DNA of 40,039 nt, taken from NCBI GenBank assembly GCA_964469165.1, contig CAYXXZ010000016.1, positions 1-40,039 on the forward strand, in the 5' to 3' direction. Positions within the stretch are counted from its first letter, which is position 1. Every line of letters starts with the position of its first letter. The translations under genes were made by a program, and so were the position numbers. The notes beneath the pieces were generated by a model. The model was not told the DNA's origin, made no database searches, and saw only the letters and a program-made list of their open reading frames with translations. This stretch comes from CAYXXZ01 sp964469165. Lineage in GTDB: Bacteria > Pseudomonadota > Gammaproteobacteria > Pseudomonadales > Porticoccaceae. This document shows positions 6,902-14,921 of this stretch, one piece after another.

Positions 6902-9487
6902 TCAGAGTCTATAACCGAAGGCAATCCCGTAAGTGCGGCCTGCCGCCGGACTGTAGGTGTCTCCAAAATTCACCTCGGACATCTGCGAAATATATTTCTT
7001 GTCGAAAAGATTTTTCGCGAATAGCCTCACAAGATATTTTTCGTCGGGCGAATTCCATAGTATCTGGGCGTTGACCAGAGAGTAAGCGTCTTGCTCGGGG
7101 CGATTGTTTGGTGTCCAGTAAAAGCCATCGTTATACATGTAGCTGATGTTCGTGTTGAGCTCACCGTTTGCCAGCGGCAGATTATGGTTGATGGCCAGGC
7201 TGAACGTGGACTTTGGTGCCCGCACCATGCGGTTGCCGCTGGCGTCACCAGCCGTTACTGCGTTGCCTCCATTTTGAAAGTCCGGCGCCATGTATGGGGC
7301 ATCGGGGAAGTCGCTGTATTCTGCTTTCGGCAGCCAGCTCAGGCCACCATGAATTGTCAGGTTCTCGGTTATCAGAGCCTCGATATCGACATCGAGACCA
7401 AAGACGTCGGCGCTTGCTGCGTTGAAAAGCTGGGTTGTCGTCGTGATTCTCGTGAGCTGAATATCGTCATACTGATAATAAAAGGCTGACGCATTGAGGC
7501 GCATGCGATGGTCGAAAAGTGTGGATTTGAATCCCAGTTCGTAAGCGTCCAGCACCTCTGGTTTTACCACGGGATCAGAGGGCTCGACCATGTTGTAGAC
7601 ACCGGACTTGAAGCCGCGGCTGATGCTGCCGAAGATCATCAACTCATCGGTTAGCTGGTGGTCGAGCGCGATGCGCCAGGTAGGTTTGTCAAACGTTGTG
7701 CTGCGATCGGGACTGTTGGCGAGAAAAATACGTTGCCCGCCGGAAATTGCAAAGGCACTCACGTCCTTGTGTTCACGTTCGTCTTCTGTGTAGCGAGCGC
7801 CCAATGTCAGGTTGGTTTTGTCACCAATCGCAAAAGTCGTTTGCCCATAGAGCGCGTAGGACGTCGTTTCCTGAGTGGCAAAAAAGCCTATGCCATCATT
7901 GATGTCACTGGCAAAGGCCAGTCCAAGCAGCTGGAAGGGCGCATACTCGGCCGTTGATGTCAGATAAAACGCACCCACCGTCCAACTGATGTCATCGTAG
8001 GTGGCGCCCAATTGAAATTCCTGGGTGATCTGTCGGTTCTGCTCTGTTAGAGGATAGCGGACCAGTGGAATGGAAACCAAGTCCAGGTCGCCGTCCTGAA
8101 AAGTGTCCAGCTCGCGGTAGGCGGTTATGCTCGTCAGGACGATGTCATTGAAGTCGTACTCGATGCGAGCACTGCCGCCCATGTTTTCAACATATAGGCT
8201 TCCGTCGACATTGCTTTCCGTGTCCCAGTAGCCATTTGCATTGCCCATGCGCATGAGTGGGCTGAAGGTGGTATCACCTGGGCGCTGTGACATCCCCAGA
8301 CTGCCGCTCATTTTCGAATAATCGGCGCTCAGGGTCGCGCGCAAGTCGCCACCCCCATCGTACAGCAGTTTAGCTCGCACAGCTGCGTCGCGGAACTTGT
8401 TGGTTTCGTTGCCAGTGATGACATTCTTGCCAAAACCGTCCTGCTGATCGTGATAAAAACCGGACAGGTCTGCGGCAATTGTGTCAGTCAGCCCAGTAGC
8501 GCCGTAGAACTTCGCCTCACGCGTGTCCTTGTTGCCATATCCCAGTTCGAGATCGAGGGTAGGTTCAAAAGACGGTGTCTTTGTAATGATGCTGATCGCA
8601 CCACCAGTGGCGTTGCGGCCATACAAAGTCCCTTGTGGTCCTTTCAGAACCTCTATCCTCTCAATATTGTTGAGTGAAAATGTTGCGCCCGCGACTACGG
8701 GTTGATATACGCCGTCGACAAAGACGGCGATGGCGCTATCGATACCAGCCTGAGCGCCATCCGTACCGATGCCGCGCAGGAATATCTGGCCGGATACAGT
8801 CGTGCGGGTTACGGTGAGGCCGGGCACGTTCATGGCGAGGTCCTCGCTGGAACGGATGCCTGAGGCCGTGGTCATGTCGCCGCTCAGTGCTGTCACACTG
8901 ATTGGTACCTCTTGAAGATTCTCCGAGCGCTTCTGCGCGGTGACGACAATTTCTTCCAGAGCCATCGGGCGTGACGTTTCATCTCCACCCTGGGCCTGAG
9001 AGGGTGCGGCAATTGCCGACATGACGGCCGCAGATAATGCCGATAGAACACTGCTCTTTTTGCAATTTTTACTTTTCATGAACCAAAATCCCCTCCGGTT
9101 GGCACTCAGAATCACACTGTCCTTCGTGCTGACGTCGACTTCGAGGCAGGTTCCAGCGACGAGCTGGCGGATGCCTTCGTCGACGCTGTACTGTCCTGTC
9201 AGTGCTTCAAGCTGCAATTCCTCGATGATGTCGAAGGGGTAAAGCAGTTGAATGTCAGCTTGATGGGCGAACAGATTGAGCGCCTGAGATGCTCTGGTGG
9301 CAGGGATTTCAAAACGAACAGTTGCATCCCCGCTCCAGACATTCTGTACGCCTGTCAGGGACAAAAAGAGAGTAAGAGCAACAATATCAATTCGCACTGG
9401 GCGTATTAAGGCTATGCCGGTCGATCTCGCTTGCTTGTCCTTGAGAGCCCTGTTCAGGCCCATCGTTAACAAAGACAAGCTATTCAT
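6902..9487 (-). CDS. TonB-dependent receptor with N-terminal STN signalling domain and an internal second signal peptide
   Basis: An 861-residue open frame. Residues 35-53 form a signal-peptide-like hydrophobic segment. Residues 56-132 match the STN (secretin/TonB short N-terminal) domain by which FecA-type receptors talk to a FecR protein. Then, unusually, residues 137-170 read as a complete new signal peptide (MKSKNCKKSSVLSAL..., ending APSQAQ), followed by EEIVVTAQKRSENLQEVPISVTALSG, the normal start of a plug domain. The rest is the plug and a long beta-barrel ending GIAFGYRL. It is the last gene of a fecI-fecR-receptor set, 85 bp after fecR. Either full-length and short receptors are both made, or a signalling module has been fused in front of a complete receptor. 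The upstream start has no good ribosome-binding site; the internal one does. Confidence 0.9.
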   Translation of the reverse strand: MNSLSLLTMGLNRALKDKQARSTGIALIRPVRIDIVALTLFLSLTGVQNVWSGDATVRFEIPATRASQALNLFAHQADIQLLYPFDIIEELQLEALTGQYSVDEGIRQLVAGTCLEVDVSTKDSVILSANRRGFWFMKSKNCKKSSVLSALSAAVMSAIAAPSQAQGGDETSRPMALEEIVVTAQKRSENLQEVPISVTALSGDMTTASGIRSSEDLAMNVPGLTVTRTTVSGQIFLRGIGTDGAQAGIDSAIAVFVDGVYQPVVAGATFSLNNIERIEVLKGPQGTLYGRNATGGAISIITKTPSFEPTLDLELGYGNKDTREAKFYGATGLTDTIAADLSGFYHDQQDGFGKNVITGNETNKFRDAAVRAKLLYDGGGDLRATLSADYSKMSGSLGMSQRPGDTTFSPLMRMGNANGYWDTESNVDGSLYVENMGGSARIEYDFNDIVLTSITAYRELDTFQDGDLDLVSIPLVRYPLTEQNRQITQEFQLGATYDDISWTVGAFYLTSTAEYAPFQLLGLAFASDINDGIGFFATQETTSYALYGQTTFAIGDKTNLTLGARYTEDEREHKDVSAFAISGGQRIFLANSPDRSTTFDKPTWRIALDHQLTDELMIFGSISRGFKSGVYNMVEPSDPVVKPEVLDAYELGFKSTLFDHRMRLNASAFYYQYDDIQLTRITTTTQLFNAASADVFGLDVDIEALITENLTIHGGLSWLPKAEYSDFPDAPYMAPDFQNGGNAVTAGDASGNRMVRAPKSTFSLAINHNLPLANGELNTNISYMYNDGFYWTPNNRPEQDAYSLVNAQILWNSPDEKYLVRLFAKNLFDKKYISQMSEVNFGDTYSPAAGRTYGIAFGYRL
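9077..9096 (-). promoter_or_regulatory. Ribosome-binding site and internal ATG of the TonB receptor
   Basis: On the minus strand GGAGGGG (9090-9096) ends 10 nt before an ATG at 9077-9079. That ATG is codon 137 of the long frame and begins the second signal peptide. A strong Shine-Dalgarno sequence at this exact spot suggests translation really can start here, yielding a receptor without the STN domain. Confidence 0.55.
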
Positions 9488-9572
9488 AAAAACCCGCTAC
9501 TGCGTCGAGAAACTATTCTTACAAGGGCGGTCCCTTTTCCGGTTTGCATGATGGCTGATGTCGACGAATCCG

Positions 9573-10640
9573 TCAGTGGACAGTTGTGACCAAACCGGAG
9601 AGCTGTATGCGGTTGTCGCCAGTTCGATCAACCTGCACACCAAACCCGGCTTGCAACACATTCATGAGACCATCGATCTCACCGATATCGAAATAGCCTC
9701 CGATGCGCAACTCGGCAATGCCGGGGTCCACTATTTCGATTTTCGTGTCTGTGTAGCGGTTGACCTCACGGATGACCTCCGCGAGCGTTTCGCCTTCGAA
9801 CATCCATTTTCCCTTGCGCCAGGCGAGGCGCTGTTCGAGTTTTTCTCGCGGCAGGTAACTGGTGTCGTCTATGGCGCCAGCGAAACTGGCGGAACCGCCT
9901 TCCTTGAGCGTGAGGGTTTGTGGTCCCGGGTTCTCTTCTTGCATCGTGGTTGACGCCGTATTGTTGGTGACGACTTCGACGGTGCCTTCCGAGACCAATA
10001 CGCCCACACGGTCGCCGTGCAGGCGCACATTGAATGCTGTGCCAACTGCGCGCACCTGCCCCTTGCCGGCGTAGACCACGAAGGGACGTTCACGATCCTT
10101 GGCAACCTCGAAATGAGCCTCGCCAGCAACCAGATAAATTGAGCGCCGATGTTCGTCAAAGCGTACTCGCATGTGGCTGCGCGTGTTGAGGGTTACGGTG
10201 CTACCGTCTTTCAGCGTGACGTCTGACAGCTGGCCGGTGCGTGTTTGATAGACCAGCTCCACAGGCTCTGTGTGAGAGGTCAGTTCGCTGTTGCGCAGGA
10301 AAGTGTAACTAACAGCACCCACGAGCAGCGTGGCCACAAGTGCAACACTGGCTACAGTGGCACCGAACCAGTGACGGTGACGGTCGGGCCCGCGCACCTG
10401 AGCCTCGCACTTGCCGGGCAGCGGAAAGAGTTCGCCAAGCACCGTCATGCATGCCATGTCGTTCCAGAGGTGGGCGAGTTGTGCAAAGATCTCGCGATGC
10501 TGTTTAGAAGAGCGCAGCCAGGCCTCGAGACGCTCGCGCTCTTCATCACGCAAGGGGTCGCCTTGCATGCGGGCAAGCCAGCTCGCCGCCTCTTCCTGAA
10601 TGCGAGCCTTGTTGGGGAAGGTGAGGATGCTTTTCTTCAT
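9573..10640 (-). CDS. FecR-family anti-sigma / signal-transducing membrane protein
   Basis: A 355-residue protein. The N-terminal cytoplasmic part (about 14-60, EEAASWLARMQGDPLRDEERERLEAWL and HREIFAQLAHLWN) is the conserved helical domain that binds the ECF sigma factor. One membrane segment follows at about 92-113. The periplasmic FecR domain (about 130-230, TRTGQLSDVTLKDGSTVTLNTRS and AGEAHFEVAKDRERPFVV) comes next. The C-terminal 80 residues (GETLAEVIREVNRYTDTKIEI) are an STN-like domain that should contact the receptor's STN domain. Its ATG overlaps the fecI stop codon (ATGA), so the two are translationally coupled. It relays receptor occupancy to the sigma factor. Confidence 0.92.
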   Translation of the reverse strand: MKKSILTFPNKARIQEEAASWLARMQGDPLRDEERERLEAWLRSSKQHREIFAQLAHLWNDMACMTVLGELFPLPGKCEAQVRGPDRHRHWFGATVASVALVATLLVGAVSYTFLRNSELTSHTEPVELVYQTRTGQLSDVTLKDGSTVTLNTRSHMRVRFDEHRRSIYLVAGEAHFEVAKDRERPFVVYAGKGQVRAVGTAFNVRLHGDRVGVLVSEGTVEVVTNNTASTTMQEENPGPQTLTLKEGGSASFAGAIDDTSYLPREKLEQRLAWRKGKWMFEGETLAEVIREVNRYTDTKIEIVDPGIAELRIGGYFDIGEIDGLMNVLQAGFGVQVDRTGDNRIQLSGLVTTVH

Positions 10641-11176
10641 AGGGTGCGCCGTCGCGAGCCGGCATCTCGATCTTTGGCCTGGGAGTTGCCCTCATGATTT
10701 TCCATGTAGGCGGCGCAGCGTAACAATCCTTTGGCGAGGTGTTTCTCCGCAGTGCTGATGCTGATACCGAGGCGCTCGGACACTTCGCGCATGGAGAGGC
10801 CATACACTCTGCACAGAATCAGTACGCGACGACACTGGTCCGGTAGCTCTGCAGTGGCACGGCAGAACAGCTCGAAGCGCCTTTGTGCAATCACCTGATC
10901 TTCCAAGGTAACTTCATCCTCTATGACAGTTGAGTCCTGCAAGTCCTCTATAAAATCTTCCAACTGATAGGATTTTTTCGTCACGGCGTTGAGTGCGAGG
11001 TTGCGAGCCGTGCGATAGAGGTATGCCTTGGGATATTCGATTTTACCTTTTGACCCTGCTTCAAGCACTCGGGCGAAGGATTCCTGTGTAATATCTTCCA
11101 CATCTTCCGGGCGCTTCAATATGCGACCGAGATAGGCTTTGAGCCTGGCCTCAAGTTTCAGCCATTGCTTTTCCAT
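10637..11176 (-). CDS. ECF sigma factor, FecI-like
   Basis: A 179-residue extracytoplasmic-function sigma factor when started at the ATG at 11174-11176 (MEKQWLKLEARLKAYLGR). The frame is open further upstream, but that extension (to 11326) is Cys/Gly-rich and unlike the family. Region 2 is seen in RPEDVEDITQESFARVLEA and YLYRTARNLALNAV. Region 4 is LPDQCRRVLILCRVYGLSMREVSERLGISISTAEKHL, a helix-turn-helix for the -35 element. No strong ribosome-binding site precedes the ATG. It heads the fecI-fecR-receptor unit and should direct transcription of the receptor when FecR signals. The ligand need not be iron; such sets also sense other TonB substrates. Confidence 0.92.
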   Translation of the reverse strand: MEKQWLKLEARLKAYLGRILKRPEDVEDITQESFARVLEAGSKGKIEYPKAYLYRTARNLALNAVTKKSYQLEDFIEDLQDSTVIEDEVTLEDQVIAQRRFELFCRATAELPDQCRRVLILCRVYGLSMREVSERLGISISTAEKHLAKGLLRCAAYMENHEGNSQAKDRDAGSRRRTL

Positions 11177-11253
11177 GAGCGTTGCACTGTTTTGATTATG
11201 GTGGCAGGCACTATACCACCGCTTCCCGGGAAGGAAAAACGCAGGGCACAGCG

Positions 11254-12111
11254 TTAGCGCACGAAGAAATCCTCCAGCTCCCGCAACGCAAATTCCGGTT
11301 TCTCCTCCGGAACGAAATGCCCACATTCCGGCACTACGCCGCCGCTCACGTCGTTAGCAACGCTCTGCCACGCTGGCACGATGTTGCCCATACCCGCCTG
11401 TCCTCCCCACACGCGCACTGGCATGGTCAGCTTTTCTGTACAGACCGCAAGGTCTTCCGCGTCCTGGCGCAGGGCGTTGGCGTAATATTGAAATCCGGCG
11501 CGGATGGTGCCGGGCAGGTTAAATACCCGCACGTATTCGCGGATGTCTTCTTCGGTGAAAACGGCCGGACTGTAGTTGTACCAGGGGGAGGTGAGAAAAA
11601 AACGGATGTAGGCTTCGGGGTCCTTGCGGACCATCGTTTCGGCCAGATCGGGCTGTGCGCCGTGCCAGAATACGTGCCACAGTCGGGTGGCGCGCTCCAA
11701 ATCAAGAGCCTGACCCTTGCGGAAAAGGCCGGGCACCATGTCGAAGATCATCAGCCGTTCGACGAAGTCCGCATAGTCGTAACAAAGGTGATAACACACC
11801 GCGCCGCCCCAGTCGTGTCCTACCAGGCCGATTTTGTCAAAGCCGAGGCTTTTCACAAGCGCGTGAACATCAGAGGCGAGTGTGCGCTTGTCGTAGCCGA
11901 CAAGGGGCTTTCCGGAATCGCCAAGGCCGCGCAGGTCCGGTGCGATCACGGTGAAATGCTTGGCCAGAGTGGGAATGAGGTGGCGCCATTCGTACCAGCT
12001 TTGCGGCCAGCCGTGCACCAGTACCAGGGCGGGCCCATCACCGGCGGTTACGTAGTGCATCGGAAAGTCGTTGATGGTGCGATAGTGATGAGTCCAGGCG
12101 GGTTGATGCAT
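11254..12111 (-). CDS. Alpha/beta-hydrolase, epoxide hydrolase-like
   Basis: A 285-residue enzyme with the start at 12111, where GAGG lies 8 nt upstream; the longer open frame would overlap the neighbouring gene. HGWPQSWYEW (33-42) is the HGxP oxyanion motif of epoxide hydrolases. RGLGDSGKP follows. GHDWGG (99-103) gives Asp100 as the nucleophile, in place of the Ser of esterases. CGHFVPEE supplies the catalytic His at about 265. An Asp nucleophile points to an epoxide hydrolase or haloalkane dehalogenase; the HGWPxxWYxW context favours the first. It lies 34 bp after a limonene-epoxide-hydrolase-like gene on the same strand. The fecI gene is 77 bp downstream. Confidence 0.87.
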   Translation of the reverse strand: MHQPAWTHHYRTINDFPMHYVTAGDGPALVLVHGWPQSWYEWRHLIPTLAKHFTVIAPDLRGLGDSGKPLVGYDKRTLASDVHALVKSLGFDKIGLVGHDWGGAVCYHLCYDYADFVERLMIFDMVPGLFRKGQALDLERATRLWHVFWHGAQPDLAETMVRKDPEAYIRFFLTSPWYNYSPAVFTEEDIREYVRVFNLPGTIRAGFQYYANALRQDAEDLAVCTEKLTMPVRVWGGQAGMGNIVPAWQSVANDVSGGVVPECGHFVPEEKPEFALRELEDFFVR

Positions 12112-12145
12112 GAAATAGTCCTCGGCCGCGAGGCGGCATAAGCCG

Positions 12146-12532
12146 TCAATGTTTGTGGGGTGCGGTGTCGAAATAATCGCGCCACGCAACAATCTTGCCA
12201 TCTTTCAGATCAAACACACCAACCACTCGCACGACGGGCGAGGGGCGAACGGAACCATCCAGTTTCACCGCGCGGTCGACTCGCTCGACAAAAACGGTAT
12301 CGCCAGAACCGGCGATGTGCAGAATTTCCACATCGAATGTCGCAAGCTTGGCGCCGGACAGATATTTTTCAAGAAAGGTGATGATCTCCTGCGGTCCAGT
12401 GGTGACGGACATGCCGATGTTTTCCCACACCGCATCCGGCGACAGGTAGGTATTCACGGCGCTGCGTAGGTCGTCAGTGCTGCGCCCCCAGGCATGGAAA
12501 AAATTTCTCACAGTGTCGATGTTGTTGTTCAC
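12146..12532 (-). CDS. Limonene-1,2-epoxide hydrolase / SnoaL-like (NTF2-fold) protein
   Basis: A 128-residue NTF2-fold protein starting with GTG (12530-12532); GAGG is 7 nt upstream. ERVD (83-86) supplies Arg84 and Asp86, and GKIVAWRDYFD supplies Asp119, in the order of the Asp-Arg-Asp triad known from Rhodococcus limonene-1,2-epoxide hydrolase (R99, D101, D132). VWENIG (35-40) keeps the Asn of the water-binding pair, but a Trp stands where that enzyme has Tyr53. Length and motif spacing fit the family well. It is the first gene of a two-gene unit with the alpha/beta epoxide hydrolase. The IS pair lies 168 bp upstream. Substrate is inferred as a cyclic or terpenoid epoxide. Confidence 0.75.
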   Translation of the reverse strand: MNNNIDTVRNFFHAWGRSTDDLRSAVNTYLSPDAVWENIGMSVTTGPQEIITFLEKYLSGAKLATFDVEILHIAGSGDTVFVERVDRAVKLDGSVRPSPVVRVVGVFDLKDGKIVAWRDYFDTAPHKH

Positions 12533-12761
12533 GATAAATCCTCAAGATGGCTGTAACGTCCGGTCGGTGTTTTTCCAGCGTTGCGGAATAGACTGGTGGT
12601 GTGTTTAGCCACGAGTCGGAGGTCTGAGCTAAGAACAGCAGGCTTTACCTCAAATGCGGTCAGAACTCTGTTCTTTCAGTGCTCCCGCTCAAAGCTTAGT
12701 ACTACAGCCGTAGTTATTGTGCAAGAATGGACACCTTCTCACCGACAGAAGGGACTGGGCG

Positions 12762-13922
12762 ATGCAATTACCCCTGAAGACCTGGGAGCAGGCATTGGAG
12801 AGGCTGCATGGGCGGCTGGCAAGCTTGTTCAAGCGCTCGGAGCCTCGCCAGCGCAGCCTGCAGTATCTCCAGGGCCTACTCAGTGGCGTGGAGCGCAAGA
12901 ACGGTTGGCAATTGGCCGAATGGATGGGCGAGGCCACGCCGGACGGCGTGCAGCACCTCCTGGAGCGCGCCTCGTGGGACGCTGACGCCGCGCGGGATGT
13001 GCTACGTGACTATGTCGTTGAACACTTGGGTGATGACGAGGCGGTGTTGATCGTTGACGAGACCGGCTTTCTCAAGAAGGGCCAGCATTCGGCCGGTGTG
13101 CAGCGCCAGTACAGCGGTACCGCCGGACGCATAGAGAACAGCCAGATCGGTGTGTTCCTGTGCTATGCCGGTGCTGGGGGCAGTGCCTTCATCGATCGGG
13201 AACTCTACCTGCCGCGGCAGTGGACCGATGATCGAGCGCGCTGTGCGGCTACGGGTATCCCGACATCGGTCGACTTTGCCACCAAGCCGCAACTGGCGCG
13301 CCGGATGCTTGCACGGGCACTGGACAGCGGGGTGCCGTGTCGCTGGGTGACGGGCGACGAGGTCTATGGCGGCGATCGGCGCCTGCGGGTGTGGCTGGAA
13401 TCGCGTGAGCAAGCGTTCGTTCTGGCCGTGGCCAAGAATGAGCCACTGTGGTGGCAGGGGCCAGAGTTCGTGAGTGCCGAGCAGATTGCACACGCGCTGA
13501 GTCGTCAGTCCTGGAAACGTCTGTCAGCGGGTGCAGGCGCCAAGGGCGAGCGTCTGTACGATTGGGCGCTTGTTCCGCTGTGGCGGCTGCAGCTAACGGC
13601 CCAGGAGCGGCGTTTCGGGCACTATCTGCTGGTGCGGCGCAGTCTGAGCGAGAAACGCGAACAGGCGTATTACGTGGTGTACGCGCCTCGCTCGAGGGCT
13701 CGGCTGAAGACCTTGGTCAAGGTCGCTGGCCGACGCTGGGAGATAGAGATGGGCTTTGAGGCGACCAAGGGCGAGTGCGGACTGGATCAGTACGAGGTAC
13801 GCCGTTGGTCAGGATGGTACCGCCACATCACCCTGTCGTTGCTGGCCTATGCCGTTCTGGCCGCTCTGCGTGTGCAGGAGAAAAAAAACGGTGCCGGGGC
13901 TGATTGCCCTGAGTGTGCCTGA
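12762..13922 (+). CDS. IS701-family transposase, main frame
   Basis: 386 residues starting at the ATG at 12762 (MQLPLKTWEQALERL), with AAGGGA about 10 nt upstream; a TTG-started extension inside the terminal repeat is unlikely. IVDETGFLKKG carries the first catalytic Asp, and SAGVQRQYSGTAGRIENSQ is the strongly conserved IS701 block. VTGDEVYGGD gives the second Asp, and RWEIEMGFEATKGECGLDQYE the catalytic Glu region. The frame ends soon after a run of eight A (13881-13888), giving the odd tail NGAGADCPECA, while the expected family C-terminus continues in another frame. It cuts and pastes the IS through a DDE mechanism; activity of this copy is uncertain. Confidence 0.88.
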   Translation: MQLPLKTWEQALERLHGRLASLFKRSEPRQRSLQYLQGLLSGVERKNGWQLAEWMGEATPDGVQHLLERASWDADAARDVLRDYVVEHLGDDEAVLIVDETGFLKKGQHSAGVQRQYSGTAGRIENSQIGVFLCYAGAGGSAFIDRELYLPRQWTDDRARCAATGIPTSVDFATKPQLARRMLARALDSGVPCRWVTGDEVYGGDRRLRVWLESREQAFVLAVAKNEPLWWQGPEFVSAEQIAHALSRQSWKRLSAGAGAKGERLYDWALVPLWRLQLTAQERRFGHYLLVRRSLSEKREQAYYVVYAPRSRARLKTLVKVAGRRWEIEMGFEATKGECGLDQYEVRRWSGWYRHITLSLLAYAVLAALRVQEKKNGAGADCPECA

Positions 13923-14067
13923 GTTGCGTCGCCTGCTGTGTCGGTTAGTCTGGTGTGCTCAGCAAAGCCTGGAACAGGTCTGGCACTGGTCGATGTGGAG
14001 ACGCCGCCACCAATACCGTGCCCGGCAATGCCATTACCGGCGCAGGGGCTGTGTACCTCCCGAATAA
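13888..14067 (+). pseudogene. C-terminal part of the IS701 transposase in the shifted frame
   Basis: Reads TVPGLIALSVPELRRLLCRL and later WHWSMWRRRHQYRARQCHYRRR, which looks like the basic C-terminal end of IS701 transposases. It stops inside the right terminal repeat, as expected for a full-length gene. It joins the main frame if one A is removed from the A8 run at 13881-13888. Slippage in the homopolymer could make the full protein; otherwise this copy carries a one-base insertion. Confidence 0.65.
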
Positions 14068-14113
14068 CTACGGCTGTAGTATTAGAGCCTGTTCAAAGTC
14101 TTCCCATTAGTGC

Positions 14114-14503
14114 ATGCTTCCGCAGATGAGACCTCCCTATCCCAGCGACATCAGTCGCGAACAGTTCGAACACATCCGTCCTTTACTGGAAGGGGCACGC
14201 AAGAAGACAGCGCCACGGAAAGTGGACCTGTATGACGTGTTCTGCGCGGTGTTGTACCTGCTCAGGAGTGGCTGTCAGTGGCGGATGTTGCCCGATTCAT
14301 TTCCGAAGTGGCGTACCGTACATGCCTATTTCCAAATTTGGAGTGAGGTAGACGATAACGGAGTGAGCCTGCTGGAGCGGGCTTTAAAAAAATCAGGTTG
14401 GCGCGGCCCGCGCGAAACAGGGGCGCAGCGCCTCAAGCACGTTCTTGATCGTGGACGCGCAGAGCGTGAAGAACACGGATACGGCGGGTCAGAAGGGCTA
14501 TGA
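14114..14503 (+). CDS. IS5-family transposase, upstream frame (orfA)
   Basis: 129 residues; the family start is more likely the ATG at 14126 (MRPPYPSDISREQF). It contains the N-terminal DNA-binding part, with VFCAVLYLLRSGCQWRML and PDSFPKWRTVHAYFQIW, typical of the group. After the A7 run (14386-14392) this frame leaves the family sequence (SGWRGPRETGA onward). Moving one base forward there gives KNQVGAARAKQG and runs directly into orfB, so the true transposase is probably made by frameshifting or polymerase slippage at the A7 run. Confidence 0.82.
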   Translation: MLPQMRPPYPSDISREQFEHIRPLLEGARKKTAPRKVDLYDVFCAVLYLLRSGCQWRMLPDSFPKWRTVHAYFQIWSEVDDNGVSLLERALKKSGWRGPRETGAQRLKHVLDRGRAEREEHGYGGSEGL

Positions 14504-14921
14504 CGCCGGCAAGAAAGTGTCTGGGATCAAGCGCCATATTGCCGTCGATACGCAGGGGTTACCCCATGCCGTTGCGGTGACAACGGCGGAGGTGACCGAC
14601 CGCAAAGGTGCGCTGCGGGCCTTGGCGCGCTGCAAGCCGGCCCTGGAACGAGTCCAGAGTCTGCTGTGCGACAGCGGCTACACCGGAGCGCCGTTTGCCG
14701 AAGGCGTGCGGGACATCTTGGGTGAGCGGGTCACCGTGCAGATCGCCAAGCGCAGCGAGTTGCACACGTTCAAGGTGATACCGAAGCGCTGGGTGGTCGA
14801 ACGTAGCTTCGCGTGGCTGGAGAAAAACCGAAGGTTGTGGAAGAACTGCGAGCGCAAACTCAACACCAGCTTGCAGTTCATCCATTTGGCATATCTGAGC
14901 CTTTTACTGAAAAGACTTTGA
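14445..14921 (+). CDS. IS5-family transposase, catalytic frame (orfB)
   Basis: 158 residues counted from a TTG at 14445, although the frame is open back to the A7 run and is most likely entered from orfA. It holds the DDE catalytic domain: IVDAQSVKN with the first Asp, LLCDSGYTG with the second, and VERSFAWLEKNRRLWKNCER with the Glu and the YREK-like signature. Downstream it ends 8 bp before the element's right terminus. Both catalytic blocks look intact, so the copy could be functional if the shift occurs. Confidence 0.85.
   Translation: MIVDAQSVKNTDTAGQKGYDAGKKVSGIKRHIAVDTQGLPHAVAVTTAEVTDRKGALRALARCKPALERVQSLLCDSGYTGAPFAEGVRDILGERVTVQIAKRSELHTFKVIPKRWVVERSFAWLEKNRRLWKNCERKLNTSLQFIHLAYLSLLLKRL

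Larger units (their letters stand above)
12700..14081 (+). mobile_element. IS701-family insertion sequence, 1382 bp
   Basis: Bounded by perfect 19-bp inverted repeats, TACTACAGCCGTAGTTATT at 12700-12718 and its complement at 14063-14081. TTAG precedes the left end (12696-12699) and the same four bases follow the right end (14082-14085), fitting the 4-bp YTAR target duplication of IS701 elements. However, the last G on the right also reads as the first base of the adjoining IS5-family element, so the right duplication may originally have been TTAC. The element carries one transposase gene split by a frameshift. Confidence 0.85.

Noticed and set aside
10637..11326. A longer sigma-factor start at 11326
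   Set aside because: The added 50 residues are Cys/Gly-rich, overlap the neighbouring hydrolase gene end and do not resemble sigma region 2.
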